Assembly (NCBI GenBank): GCA_023418755.1
Contig: JAEZZE010000124.1
Span: 1 to 25,501, forward strand
Length of the DNA: 25,501 nt
Origin: Bacillota bacterium
Lineage (GTDB): Bacteria > Bacillota > Bacilli > Paenibacillales > Paenibacillaceae
Direction of reading: 5' to 3'
A program made the position numbers and the translations under genes. The notes under the pieces were generated by a model. It saw nothing but the letters and a program-made list of their open reading frames with translations, ran no database searches and was not told where the DNA came from. This document shows positions 1 through 7,952 of the stretch, one piece after another (positions within the stretch are counted from its first letter, which is position 1; each line of letters begins with the position of its first letter).

Positions 1-124
1 GAAGGAAGAAGAACATCGGAAAGCCGGATGAGGGAAAACCTCACGTCCGGTTTGATGAAGGGGGAGCTGGAAAAGTAAATGGAGGGCTTTCGCCCTCCAA
101 AGAAATTTCAGTTCTCTACTCTAC
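1..124 (+). mobile_element. Group II intron, 3' end (domains V and VI)
   Basis: Positions 21-53 fold as a canonical group II intron domain V. The lower 8-bp stem (21-28 with 46-53) carries the AGC catalytic triad at 22-24, there is a two-base CG bulge at 44-45, and the upper 5-bp stem (29-33 with 39-43) is capped by a GAAAA loop. Domain VI follows: bases from about 61 pair with about 107-116 (GGGAGCT-GAAA against TTTCAGTTCTC), with an internal 7-bp hairpin at 81-87/92-98. The sequence CTACTCTAC ends at 124, which fits a terminal AY and a branch-point A a few bases upstream. The splice site at 124/125 is inferred. The intron body and any reverse transcriptase lie outside the window. It is on the same strand as the following germination operon. 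Confidence 0.8.
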
Positions 125-288
125 CAGTGTATAAAATCCGCTATCCTTATCTGAATCGTCTCCGACAAAACGCATTCTCCGTCCTAAGGACGCCGAAGGC
201 GTTATGCTTGTAAGGAATAATCTGGAGCGTCCGAGTTTAAGCTAACGGGTAATCGATACGAGAGAGATAAGGAAGGGGGGATGTACCG
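125..288. other. Leader between intron and germination operon
   Basis: This stretch is the presumed 3' exon plus the leader of the germination operon. It holds a compact 13-base dyad, CGTCCT-A-AGGACG, near 180-193. A sequence resembling a forespore sigma-G promoter (TGAATC at 152-157, CATTCTC at 173-179) is present, but its 15-base spacing and mismatches make it weak. The ribosome binding site GGAAGGGGGG (271-280) lies 8 bases before the ATG at 289. Confidence 0.4.
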
Positions 289-1788
289 ATGGCGGGCGGG
301 TCGGGGCCGGATAGGGAGGATCGGCTCCACGAGAAGCTGGATCTCAATATCCGAAGGCTGCGCCGGGAAACGGGGGACAGTCCCGATATCAGGCGGAGAA
401 GCTTGAGGCTGACTTTTCCCGGCGCCGCCAGCATTGAGGCGGTCATTCTGTTCACCGACGGACTGGCGAATTCCCAAGCGATGCTCGATTCTCTTCTGCG
501 CAAAAACGTGCCGACCGCCCAGGGGGTCTTCGGAGTCGCCGGCATGCTGGATTATTTGGTGGAGAGCGTCATCGTCGAAGCCGGCATCGACAGGATCGGA
601 ACCTTCTCCGATCTGTACGACCATCTGCTGTCCGGGGACAGCATCCTGCTGCTCGAGGGGAGCGCGGTCGCGCTGGCCGTCGGCACCAGGGATCCTAAAG
701 CCAGGGGCGTGGAAGAGCCTACCGTTCAGGCGGTCGTAAGGGGGCCGCGGGAAGGCTTCACGGAGGTGCTGAACTGGAACACGGCGATGATTCGGAGAAA
801 AATCAAAAATCCCCGTCTCTGGTTCGAGAAGAAAACGATCGGACAAGTCACGAAGACGGAAGTCGTGCTGGCGTACATCGAAGGCCTCGTCTCGATGGAC
901 GTGCTGTCGGAGCTTCGCCGAAAGCTGGACAAGATCGATACGGACGGCATTCTCGAAAGCAATTTTATCGAGGAGCGGATCGTAGACCAGAAGCTCGTGC
1001 TGTTTCCCACCGTGTTCAACTCCGAGAGGCCGGACGTCGTGGCGGCCCAAATCATGGAGGGCAGGGTGGCGATTCTGGTGGACGGAACCCCCTTCGCGCT
1101 CGTCGTTCCCGCGCTGTTCACGCAGTTTTTCCAATCCAGCGAGGATTACTATCAGGGATCGATATTCTCTAGCCTGATCCGGATGCTGCGGGTAATGGCG
1201 TTTTTCCTGACGCTGCTCACCCCTTCGGTTTATATCGCGATCACGACCTTTCATCAGGAGCTGCTGCCGACGACGCTGCTGTACAATCTGGCGAGCCAGC
1301 GCGAAGGGGTTCCTTTCCCGGCGTTCGTGGAGGCGCTCATGATGGAGATCACCTTCGAAATCATCCGCGAGGCCAGCGTGCGGATGCCCAGAACGATCGG
1401 GCAGTCGATCTCGATCGTGGGCACGCTCGTCATCGGTCAAGCCGCCGTCCAAGCCGGCCTCGTGACGGCGGCCATGGTCATCGTCGTCTCGATCACGGCG
1501 ATCTCCAACTTCGTTATGCCGGCGTTTAATCTCGGCATCGCGGCAAGGATCGTTCGATTTTTCCTAATGGGGCTGGCGGCGACGTTCGGACTGTTCGGAT
1601 TGTTCCTCGGTCTCATCGTCATCGTGATCCGGGTCTGCTCGCTGCATTCGTTCGGGGTGCCGTACATGTCTCCGCTGGCCCCGTTGAACTTGGCGGAGCA
1701 GAAGGATACGTTGTTTCGGGTTCCTTTGAGCTGGATGAGAAGAAGGCCGAAGGAGATTCAGAAACGGAACCTCGTTCGCCAAAAGTAA
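289..1788 (+). CDS. Spore germination receptor subunit A (GerA/GerKA family)
   Basis: This 499-residue protein is the A subunit of a nutrient germinant receptor, located in the inner membrane of the dormant spore. The N-terminal ~240 residues form the soluble domain, with family-typical stretches such as the VLAYIEGLVS segment. The C-terminal half carries several hydrophobic helices (roughly residues 300-460) and ends in a basic tail, RRRPKEIQKRNLVRQK. The length matches the family (about 480-500). The start is set by a strong GGAAGGGGGG 8 bases upstream; another ATG at 281 is out of frame. It is the first gene of an A-C-small-B operon, a common order in Paenibacillus and clostridia, while B. 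subtilis uses A-B-C. The germinant cannot be told from the sequence. Confidence 0.93.
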   Translation: MAGGSGPDREDRLHEKLDLNIRRLRRETGDSPDIRRRSLRLTFPGAASIEAVILFTDGLANSQAMLDSLLRKNVPTAQGVFGVAGMLDYLVESVIVEAGIDRIGTFSDLYDHLLSGDSILLLEGSAVALAVGTRDPKARGVEEPTVQAVVRGPREGFTEVLNWNTAMIRRKIKNPRLWFEKKTIGQVTKTEVVLAYIEGLVSMDVLSELRRKLDKIDTDGILESNFIEERIVDQKLVLFPTVFNSERPDVVAAQIMEGRVAILVDGTPFALVVPALFTQFFQSSEDYYQGSIFSSLIRMLRVMAFFLTLLTPSVYIAITTFHQELLPTTLLYNLASQREGVPFPAFVEALMMEITFEIIREASVRMPRTIGQSISIVGTLVIGQAAVQAGLVTAAMVIVVSITAISNFVMPAFNLGIAARIVRFFLMGLAATFGLFGLFLGLIVIVIRVCSLHSFGVPYMSPLAPLNLAEQKDTLFRVPLSWMRRRPKEIQKRNLVRQK

Positions 1789-1801
1789 GGGGAGGTCCAA
1801 C

Positions 1802-3007
1802 TTGTACAAGACCGCGGGCGCCCTATCCGTCCTCCTGGTCCTATGCGGGCTGCTGGCCGGTTGCTGGAGCAAGCACGAGCTGAACGAGCTGGCTATCGTC
1901 GTCGGGCTGGGCATCGACCATGAAGAAGACGACCGCTACCGGGTTACGATTCAGATCGTCAATCCCGGAGCGGTCACGGCCAACGAGAAGATGGTCGGCC
2001 AAGCCCCCGTCGTGACGTTCGAATCCACGGGCGCGACGCTGCCCGAAGCGCTGAGGCGGATGACGGTGCTGTCCCCCCGCCGCCTCTATTTTTCCCATCT
2101 GCGGATAGTCGTTTTCGGAGAAGAGCTGGCCCGGATCGGCTTGCGCAAGCCTCTCGATTTTATTTCCAGGGAACCGGAGATGCGCAACGATTTTTATCTG
2201 GTCGTCGCCAAGGGCACGACAGCCTCGCGGATATTGAAAACCTACAGCGCGATGGATCCTATCCCTGCGAACAATCTCTATACGAAGCTGGCGCTGTCCG
2301 ACCGCATGTGGGCCGCGACGGGCAAAATCACCTTGAACGAGCTGATCGTCGACATTACGAAAAGAGGACAAAACGCGATCCTGACCGGCGTCGTCGTTCA
2401 AGGAATGACCGACGGTCATGGAAGCATCGCCAACACGAGAGACATTTCCCCGCGGTCGAACATGGTGTATTACGGCTCGGCGGTCTTCCGGAAGGACCGC
2501 ATGATCGGCTGGATCGGGGAGGACGAGACGAAGGGCGTCAATTACGTGCACAATTCGGTGGACAAGACGCTCGGGTTCGTGGACTGCCCGGCGGGAGGCA
2601 AGGTATCCCTTAACGTCGTCCGCACCGAATCCAAAATCCGCGCCGGTCTGTCCGGCGAGCTTCCGGTCGTCAACGTTTACGTTCGAGTGGAGCAGGATAT
2701 CGCGGGGGTGGAATGCGACATCGACCTGGCCCAGACCTCCTCGCTCGACCTGATCAACAGGGAATCGCAACGCAAGATTACCGATCTGATCGAATCGACG
2801 GTACGGACTGCGCAGAATAAGCTGGGGGTCGATATTTTCGGCTTCGGAACGTTCGTTCACCGCCAGCAGCCCAAGGCGTGGAGCCGAATCAAGGACTGGG
2901 ACGAGGCGTTCAGGAAGCTCGAAGTCAACGTGCGCGTCGAGACGATCACCCGAAGGATCGGAACGACCCAGCAATCGGTGTCGTATCAAACGAAAGGGAG
3001 CGGATAG
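1802..3007 (+). CDS. Spore germination receptor lipoprotein C (GerC/GerKC family)
   Basis: This 401-residue protein is the C subunit, a lipoprotein on the outer face of the spore inner membrane that assembles with the A and B subunits. The N-terminus is a lipoprotein signal with lipobox LLAGC, so Cys21 would be lipidated, followed by the family-typical WSKHELNELAIVVGLGID. The C-terminal half carries the Ger(x)C domain. The start is a TTG codon 13 bases after the A-subunit stop, with AAGGGGAGG just upstream, so the two are probably translationally coupled. The stop is followed within 3 bases by the next gene. Length and signal fit the family. Confidence 0.93.
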   Translation: MYKTAGALSVLLVLCGLLAGCWSKHELNELAIVVGLGIDHEEDDRYRVTIQIVNPGAVTANEKMVGQAPVVTFESTGATLPEALRRMTVLSPRRLYFSHLRIVVFGEELARIGLRKPLDFISREPEMRNDFYLVVAKGTTASRILKTYSAMDPIPANNLYTKLALSDRMWAATGKITLNELIVDITKRGQNAILTGVVVQGMTDGHGSIANTRDISPRSNMVYYGSAVFRKDRMIGWIGEDETKGVNYVHNSVDKTLGFVDCPAGGKVSLNVVRTESKIRAGLSGELPVVNVYVRVEQDIAGVECDIDLAQTSSLDLINRESQRKITDLIESTVRTAQNKLGVDIFGFGTFVHRQQPKAWSRIKDWDEAFRKLEVNVRVETITRRIGTTQQSVSYQTKGSG

Positions 3008-3009
3008 CG

Positions 3010-3243
3010 ATGTGGGGCGTTATCGGAATCGTCGCGGGTACGGCCGCTCTGTCCGCATGGGAGATCCGGTACTGGCGTAGGCGGGGCAAGCGCAAGGAGC
3101 TATGGATTTTCGTATCGTTCATGGCCGCCTTCACGGCGCTCTGGATCGCGGAAGCGATGAACGCGGCGCTGCCCAATCCCCTGCGGTGGGTAGCTCTCGT
3201 TCTCGGCCCGCTAGGCAAGCTGATGTATTCCATGTTCGGTTAA
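3010..3243 (+). CDS. Small two-helix membrane protein of the germination operon (GerD-subunit-like)
   Basis: This 77-residue protein starts at ATG 3010, two bases after the gerC stop, with AAAGGGAGCGG as ribosome binding site. A longer reading from 2878 would run inside gerC and has no such signal. It has two hydrophobic segments (about residues 1-19 and 31-50), a basic loop between them (RYWRRRGKRKE) and a third mildly hydrophobic C-terminal stretch. Small two-helix D proteins are known in several Bacillus germination receptor operons, where they modulate receptor function. The position between the C and B genes and the topology suggest that role; there is no sequence motif that proves it. 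Confidence 0.75.
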   Translation: MWGVIGIVAGTAALSAWEIRYWRRRGKRKELWIFVSFMAAFTALWIAEAMNAALPNPLRWVALVLGPLGKLMYSMFG

Positions 3244-3259
3244 GAAGGGAAGAGCAGGC

Positions 3260-4381
3260 GTGAAACCCATCGGCCCGTTTATCAGCAAGAGATCGTTTAC
3301 GATCCTCGTTATTTTTTTCACGATAGGAACCTCGATCTTGATTACGCCCAACGGTCTGGCCCAGATCGCCAATCAGGATGCCTGGATTTCTTGTATTCTG
3401 GGCATATGCGTCGATCTGCTGCTGGTCTGGCTGTACGTCTGGCTGGGAAGGCGGCATCCCGACCGGACGATCGTCGGATGCTGCGAGGAGCTTCTGGGTC
3501 CGTGGATCGGTAAAATTCCGGGCGTCCTGTTCGCGCTGTTCTGTTACTTTCTTGCGGCGCTGATGGTCGGGGACCTGGGCTATTTCTGCACGACGCAGAC
3601 GATGGTGGATACGCCGATCGAGATTTTGCAGCTTCTGTTCGTGCTTACGGTCGTGATTGCGGTTTTGGCGGGAATTAGCGCTTATGCAAGAGCCGCCGAG
3701 TTCTTCTTCCCGTGGTTCCTCCTGCTGCTGGCGTTGCTGATGGCCGCGCTCGCGCCGAAGTTCGAAATCGGCAGGCTGCTTCCCGTCATGGAAAACGGGG
3801 TCGTTCCCTTGGCGAAAGGGGCGTTCTCCTTCTACTCGCTACAGGAAATGGTCGTGCTGTTGATGCTGTATCCGTACGTAAGGAAGGGGAAGGGGAGAGG
3901 ACGGGCTTTCCTGACAGGCACGCTGATCGGCGGTCTGGTGCTGGTCGTGACGACCGTCGGGAGCATCGGAGTATTGGATAGCATCCAGGTGGCCAACAAC
4001 CAGTTTCCCACCTACATCATGGCCAAAAATATATCGATCGGCAACTTCATGCAGAGGATGGAGGGGCTGTTGATGCTGATCTGGGTGCTGTCGATTTTCA
4101 TGAAGGTGACCATGACGTTCCACGCGTCGGTGATCGGGATGGCCCAACTGCTCCGCGTCGAGGAGCGAGCCCTCGTCTGGCCAATGGCCATCGGCCTGGT
4201 CGTGATTTCCCTGATGTGCTACACGAACGTCGTCTACGTGCAGAACTTCCTGGCCACGACGTGGACGCCGTTCGCTTCCCTGTTCATGATCGTCGTCCCC
4301 TTGCTTCTTCTAGCCGCTTCATGGATCAAGAAAAAGGCGGGTTCGCCGAATGCGAAACGGGGAAGACAAGTCCAAACGTGA
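3260..4381 (+). CDS. Spore germination permease subunit B (GerB/GerKB family)
   Basis: This 373-residue integral membrane protein belongs to the GerB group of the APC superfamily and is thought to bind the germinant. About ten hydrophobic helices are visible, and the N-terminus (ISKRSFTILVIFFTIGTSIL) is typical of spore permeases. The start is GTG at 3260 with AAGAAGGGAAGAG upstream. The C-terminus is basic (KKKAGSPNAKRGRQVQT). It is the last gene of the operon. No clear factor-independent terminator follows; the next ~80 bases are A-rich with one CATGCC/GGCATG hairpin. Together with genes A and C it makes a complete receptor. Confidence 0.92.
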   Translation: MKPIGPFISKRSFTILVIFFTIGTSILITPNGLAQIANQDAWISCILGICVDLLLVWLYVWLGRRHPDRTIVGCCEELLGPWIGKIPGVLFALFCYFLAALMVGDLGYFCTTQTMVDTPIEILQLLFVLTVVIAVLAGISAYARAAEFFFPWFLLLLALLMAALAPKFEIGRLLPVMENGVVPLAKGAFSFYSLQEMVVLLMLYPYVRKGKGRGRAFLTGTLIGGLVLVVTTVGSIGVLDSIQVANNQFPTYIMAKNISIGNFMQRMEGLLMLIWVLSIFMKVTMTFHASVIGMAQLLRVEERALVWPMAIGLVVISLMCYTNVVYVQNFLATTWTPFASLFMIVVPLLLLAASWIKKKAGSPNAKRGRQVQT

Positions 4382-4424
4382 AAAAAAGGTTTAAAAAATA
4401 GAAAAGTGTCGAAAGTAAGCTGTA

Positions 4425-4441
4425 CCATGCCCGTCCGGCAT
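4425..4441. other. Small inverted repeat CATGCC-N5-GGCATG
   Basis: A 6-bp perfect inverted repeat with a five-base loop lies between the germination operon and the phosphate genes. It has no T-run after it, so a terminator role is doubtful. It sits just upstream of the hexamer array and could be either the end structure of the gerB transcript or an operator. Confidence 0.35.
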
Positions 4442-4458
4442 GTGATAAAATGAATGGG

Positions 4459-4497
4459 TTAACGCATCGTTATCGCAAAATCAACGGGGTGTAAACG
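4459..4497 (+). promoter_or_regulatory. Four hexamers with 11-bp period, PhoP-box-like
   Basis: The hexamers TTAACG (4459), TTATCG (4470), TCAACG (4481) and TAAACG (4492) start exactly 11 bases apart, each separated by five bases. B. subtilis PhoP binds tandem TT(A/T/C)ACA repeats separated by about five bases, and these are close variants. A possible -10, TACATA (4506-4511), lies downstream, so the array would cover the -35 position, as in PhoP-activated promoters. The next genes handle phosphate (DUF47/PiT), which supports the reading. Binding and phosphate control are inferred. Confidence 0.55.
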
Positions 4498-4532
4498 GAG
4501 TTAGGTACATATAGGGGAAAGAAGGGCTATCC

Positions 4533-5147
4533 GTGTTTCGGAAAAAAGACATTTTTTTTAAGACGCTGGAGGAAATGTCGGATATCATCGTGGAAACGGT
4601 CGAACATTTCACGGCCGCGGTCAACGGGGACTTTCCTGACGTCACCGCATTCGCTAGGGAAATGAAGGAGTTCGAGCATAGGGGGGACAAATGTACGCAC
4701 ATTATCCTCACCGAGCTTAACAAAACCTTTATTACGCCGATCGAGCGGGAAGATATCATGGAGCTGATCAAGAAGCTGGACGACGTGCTGGACGGGATCG
4801 AGGCTTGCGCTTCCCGCTTCGAGATGTACCAGATCACGAAGGCCGATCCGTATATTCGGAAGTTCGGCGATTGCCTGAAACGGAGCGCCCAGGAGATCAA
4901 ATCGGCGATCTATCTGCTCAGCCAGAAGAAGCTGCTCGCGATGCAGCCGCATTGCGTCAATCTCAACGAGCTGGAGAACGAAGGCGACGATCTGATGCGT
5001 CAGGGCATCAAAAACCTGTTCATGAACGCCACCGATCCGATCGAGCTTATCAAGCATAAAGAAATATACGAACGGCTGGAACAGACGACCGATTCGTGCG
5101 AGGATGTCGCGAACACGCTTCAATCCATCATTATGCGCAATTCTTGA
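4533..5147 (+). CDS. DUF47 (PhoU-like) phosphate transport regulator
   Basis: This 204-residue, mostly helical cytoplasmic protein is of the DUF47/PhoU_div family. These proteins are commonly encoded directly before a PiT permease and are thought to modulate it. Two PhoU-like three-helix repeats are suggested by the ExEHxGD-type segment MKEFEHRGDKCTH and the related NELENEGDDLMRQ near residues 150-160; such acidic clusters bind metal in PhoU proteins. The start is GTG 4533 with AAAGAAGGG upstream. It lies 30 bases before the permease gene, so the two are probably one operon, behind the four-hexamer array. Confidence 0.88.
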   Translation: MFRKKDIFFKTLEEMSDIIVETVEHFTAAVNGDFPDVTAFAREMKEFEHRGDKCTHIILTELNKTFITPIEREDIMELIKKLDDVLDGIEACASRFEMYQITKADPYIRKFGDCLKRSAQEIKSAIYLLSQKKLLAMQPHCVNLNELENEGDDLMRQGIKNLFMNATDPIELIKHKEIYERLEQTTDSCEDVANTLQSIIMRNS

Positions 5148-5177
5148 TCGGCGCAAGCGGGGACGGATTAGAATATC

Positions 5178-6179
5178 ATGGATTATACTTTACTGATCGT
5201 AATTTTCATCGTCGTTCTGGCCCTTGGCTTCGATTTCATCAACGGGTTTCACGATACCGCCAACGCGATCGCGACGTCCGTATCGACGCGCGCCTTGACG
5301 CCCCGGCGGGCGATCATTCTCGCCTCCGTCATGAACTTGATCGGCGCCTTGAGCTTCACCGGGGTCGCCAAGACGATCGGGGGCAAGATCACCGACCCGT
5401 TTAAGCTCGAGCACGGACTGACGGTCGTCGTCGCTACCTTGATCGCGGCCATCGTCTGGAACCTGGTCACCTGGTGGTTCGGCATTCCCTCGTCGTCATC
5501 CCACGCGTTGATCGGAGCGCTGGCCGGAGCGGCGGTCGCGTCCGAAGGCTGGAGCGGCATTAACTACTCGGGCTTCTCGTCGATTCTCCAGGGCCTTATT
5601 CTATCTCCATTTATCGCCTTCGGCCTGGGATTCGCCATTATGTTTCTGCTGAAGCATATCTTCGCCAATTCCAGTCCTCATCACGTCAATAAGCTTTTTC
5701 GAGGCGGACAAGTGATTACGGCGGCGTTCCAAGCGTTCACGCACGGCACGAACGATGCGCAGAAGGCGATGGGCATCATTACGATGGCGCTCGTGGCGGC
5801 GAACATCCAGTCGGATTTGGAAATCGCGCTCTGGGTAAAGCTGTCGGCGGCTCTCGCGATGGCGCTCGGGACGTCCCTGGGCGGATGGAAGATCATCAAG
5901 ACGATGGGGACGAAAATTTTCAAGATCGGACCGATCAACGGCTTCTCCGCCGATCTGGCTTCCGCTTCCGTCATCCTCGGAGCGACGTTGACCCATTTCC
6001 CGGTAAGCACCACGCACGCGATTACTTCATCGATTCTGGGCGTCGGTTCGGCGAAGAAGTTTTCCAGCGTCAAGTGGAGCATGGCCGGGCGTATCATCAT
6101 GACATGGCTCATCACGATTCCGATCGTCTCCGTATTGGCGGCGCTCACCTATTACGTAGTGGCTTTGTTCCTGCATTAG
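5178..6179 (+). CDS. pit: PiT-family inorganic phosphate permease
   Basis: This 333-residue membrane protein is a low-affinity inorganic phosphate transporter that works by ion symport. Two inverted family signatures are present: DFINGFHDTANAIATSVSTR near residue 15 and AFTHGTNDAQKAMGI near residue 190, the conserved NDA and GTNDAQ motifs of the PiT family. About ten hydrophobic helices are visible. The length fits the short bacterial form. The start ATG 5178 has a modest GGGGACGGA upstream. The gene pairs with the DUF47 gene; its regulation may follow the hexamer array upstream of that gene. The symbol rests on family membership. Confidence 0.92.
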   Translation: MDYTLLIVIFIVVLALGFDFINGFHDTANAIATSVSTRALTPRRAIILASVMNLIGALSFTGVAKTIGGKITDPFKLEHGLTVVVATLIAAIVWNLVTWWFGIPSSSSHALIGALAGAAVASEGWSGINYSGFSSILQGLILSPFIAFGLGFAIMFLLKHIFANSSPHHVNKLFRGGQVITAAFQAFTHGTNDAQKAMGIITMALVAANIQSDLEIALWVKLSAALAMALGTSLGGWKIIKTMGTKIFKIGPINGFSADLASASVILGATLTHFPVSTTHAITSSILGVGSAKKFSSVKWSMAGRIIMTWLITIPIVSVLAALTYYVVALFLH

Positions 6180-6288
6180 ACCGGTTACCGTCGGAAAAAT
6201 AGGCGTGGGAACACCCAAACCTGAAAGCCCGAGATTGCTAAACTGGAATAAGGAAGCTGCCATCTCTGTCCAGTCAGGAGGACTCTCC
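6180..6288. other. Intergenic spacer, no clear signal
   Basis: I see no clear terminator after the phosphate permease and no strong promoter. The longer reading that starts at GTG 6205 would use this stretch as coding, but the strong ribosome binding site at 6276-6282 argues that it is the leader of the next gene. Confidence 0.4.
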
Positions 6289-7233
6289 ATGCTTGCGTAC
6301 ACGGAACAGGCGAAACCGACTGTCGAATTGCTGAAGGAATTTCTAGCGGGAAGCCCGGCGTCCGAAGGAGAGAGACTGATCTTCTCCGGGGTCGGCGACC
6401 GCGATGTGTATAACATATGCGCGCCGTTCATGGACCGGGGCGAACCGGTCATTGCCGGGCGCGTAGAGGACCGAGACAAGGAATCTTCCGAGGTGATGTT
6501 CTTCGTCGAACGCCAGGGACGATGGGTTCCCCGCAACGGCGCTCCCGTCTTCGCGCTTCAGGACCCGTTCGTCGCCTTCGTGGGCGGCGAGCTGGTATTC
6601 GGCGGCGTCGAGGTCTACTTCGACGGGGACGATCCGCATTACGTCACTTCTTGGCGCACCGTCTTTTACCGCGGCTGCTCCGTAGACGGGCTTGTTCCGT
6701 TCGCCAAAGGACCGCTGACGATGAAGGACATACGCCTGATCGAACGGGATAACGGCCGCATCGGGGTGTTCACCCGGCCGATGATGGTCGACGGCGCGCG
6801 GGCATTGATCGGCTATACCGAAATCGAGACGCTGGACGATCTGACGGAAGAGGCGATAGAAGGCGCCGAACTGCTGCGCCATCAGTTTCTCCCGGACGAA
6901 TGGGGCGGGGCGAACGAAGCCCATCTGCTGAAGGGCGGCCTGCTCGGCGTGCTCGGCCATATCGCCTGGATGGAGGAATTCAACATCCGGCATTATTATC
7001 CGATGGTGTTCGTCCTCGACCCCGATGCCCGCCGATATACGCCGGTCAAGCTCATCGCGACCCGGGCGATGTTCCCGGACGGTCCGGCCAAGCGGCCGGA
7101 TTTGCAGGACGTCATCTTCAGCGGCGGACTGGTCAGGCACGAGGACGGAACCGCCTCCCTGTATACCGGGGTAAGCGATGCGGAAGCCCACGTGATTCGC
7201 ATTCCCGACCCTTTCCTCGAATACGAAATCTGA
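6289..7233 (+). CDS. DUF1861 family protein, glycosidase-like beta-propeller
   Basis: This 314-residue cytoplasmic protein resembles the DUF1861 family, whose fold is related to five-bladed beta-propeller glycosidases and phosphorylases. Family-like features are RDVYNICAPF, SEVMFFVE, LQDPFV, WRTVFYRG, MKDIRLIE, GRIGVFTRP, EWGGANEAHLL, ATRAMFPDGPAKRPDL and GVSDAEAH. No signal peptide is present. I chose ATG 6289 because AGGAGGA lies 7 bases upstream; an upstream GTG at 6205 is in frame but has no ribosome binding site. It stands alone between the phosphate genes and a convergent gene. A role in carbohydrate turnover is inferred; no substrate can be named. Confidence 0.82.
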   Translation: MLAYTEQAKPTVELLKEFLAGSPASEGERLIFSGVGDRDVYNICAPFMDRGEPVIAGRVEDRDKESSEVMFFVERQGRWVPRNGAPVFALQDPFVAFVGGELVFGGVEVYFDGDDPHYVTSWRTVFYRGCSVDGLVPFAKGPLTMKDIRLIERDNGRIGVFTRPMMVDGARALIGYTEIETLDDLTEEAIEGAELLRHQFLPDEWGGANEAHLLKGGLLGVLGHIAWMEEFNIRHYYPMVFVLDPDARRYTPVKLIATRAMFPDGPAKRPDLQDVIFSGGLVRHEDGTASLYTGVSDAEAHVIRIPDPFLEYEI

Positions 7234-7244
7234 CGATCAAGAAG

Positions 7245-7289
7245 AAGAGGCTAATCCCGCCTGCGGACAACCGGGAGTTAGCCTCTTTT
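7245..7289. terminator. Bidirectional terminator between convergent genes
   Basis: Arms 7245-7259 and 7272-7287 pair (AAGAGGCTAA-TCCCG with CGGGAGTTAGCCTCTT, one mismatch), followed by TTTT on the plus strand. On the minus strand the hairpin is followed by a shorter T-containing run. It ends the DUF1861 gene and, on the other strand, the convergent gene at 7299. Confidence 0.85.
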
Positions 7290-7298
7290 GAATTTCCG

Positions 7299-7724
7299 TC
7301 AACGACGCTTGACCGGCCTGCGCCTGCGCGTTCCTCCGCGCGGAGGCGTCCGCTTGTTCGTCCGCCTGCGGGAAGAGGGAGCTTTGCCCGCGTTGGCCGT
7401 AACGGCTTTGCCTCCCTTGCCCATGAACAGCTTGAACATGGGAGCCATCTGCTGCATCGTGGACATGAATTTCTGAACCTTCCCCATCGTCGAGAGTACC
7501 CCTTCGATCCCGCCCATGCGATCGATTATATTTTTCAGATCGCCGAGGTTGGAGAGGTTGAAGGGGAGCGCGCTTTTCGTTGCGGGGGCGGCCGCCTGCA
7601 CAGGGAACGCCGCTTCATCTATGACGGCCGGAGGGCCGGAGAACCCGCCTTCGATACCGGGGAAGTTGCCCTGTCCGAAATTCGGAGTCCAGCTTTGCAG
7701 AGAAGGAGAATTCGGATCGTTCAC
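7299..7724 (-). CDS. Small hypothetical protein with basic C-terminal tail
   Basis: This 141-residue protein was not assigned with confidence. The N-terminal half is rich in Pro, Gly and Ala. The middle (about residues 57-100) holds NLGDLKNIIDRMGGIEGVLS and a methionine-rich amphipathic stretch, VQKFMSTMQQMAPMFKLFMG. The last ~30 residues are almost all Arg, Lys, Pro and Gly. The middle and the overall shape recall the VrrA/YqfQ-like spore proteins of Bacillaceae, but this is only a resemblance. I chose GTG 7724 because AAGAAAGGGTG lies 7-8 bases upstream; the earlier TTG at 7745 has no such site. The tail suggests nucleic-acid or polyanion binding, possibly in the spore coat. Confidence 0.65.
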   Translation of the reverse strand: MNDPNSPSLQSWTPNFGQGNFPGIEGGFSGPPAVIDEAAFPVQAAAPATKSALPFNLSNLGDLKNIIDRMGGIEGVLSTMGKVQKFMSTMQQMAPMFKLFMGKGGKAVTANAGKAPSSRRRTNKRTPPRGGTRRRRPVKRR

Positions 7725-7835
7725 AGGATCACACCCTTTCTTCAAGATAAACTATGCCGGGCTGGAGCCTTTGGAGTGGACGGATGCCTGCGCCCAGCAA
7801 CATTTTATCTCTGTAATGCGTGAATACGGTGATGC

Positions 7836-7864
7836 TTGAACTGTCGGTGGCTACGCAGTACAAT
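7836..7864 (+). promoter_or_regulatory. Sigma-A promoter for the YerC-like regulator
   Basis: TTGAAC (7836-7841) and TACAAT (7859-7864) are separated by exactly 17 bases. Transcription would start near 7871, giving a leader of about 80 bases before the ATG at 7953. It is the clearest promoter in this intergenic region, and the next gene ends in its own terminator, so the unit is monocistronic. Confidence 0.75.
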
Positions 7865-7952
7865 GGAACCAGGCAGGATCGATGCGCTGCGCTTGTCGAC
7901 GGGCGACCGGGCCGACTTTCAGCCCATCGGTTCGAGGAAAGGATGAGAGCGC

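Noticed and set aside
152..179. Sigma-G-like promoter before the germination operon
   Set aside because: The two boxes have mismatches and a doubtful 15-base spacing, so I did not list it as a promoter.
202..1452. Long 416-residue open frame on the minus strand
   Set aside because: It is antisense to the GerA-family gene, which has clear family features and a ribosome binding site. Long antisense frames are common in GC-rich coding DNA.
4459..4497. The 11-bp repeats as a CRISPR array or iteron origin
   Set aside because: The repeat is six bases with five-base spacers; the length is wrong for CRISPR and no replication gene is near.
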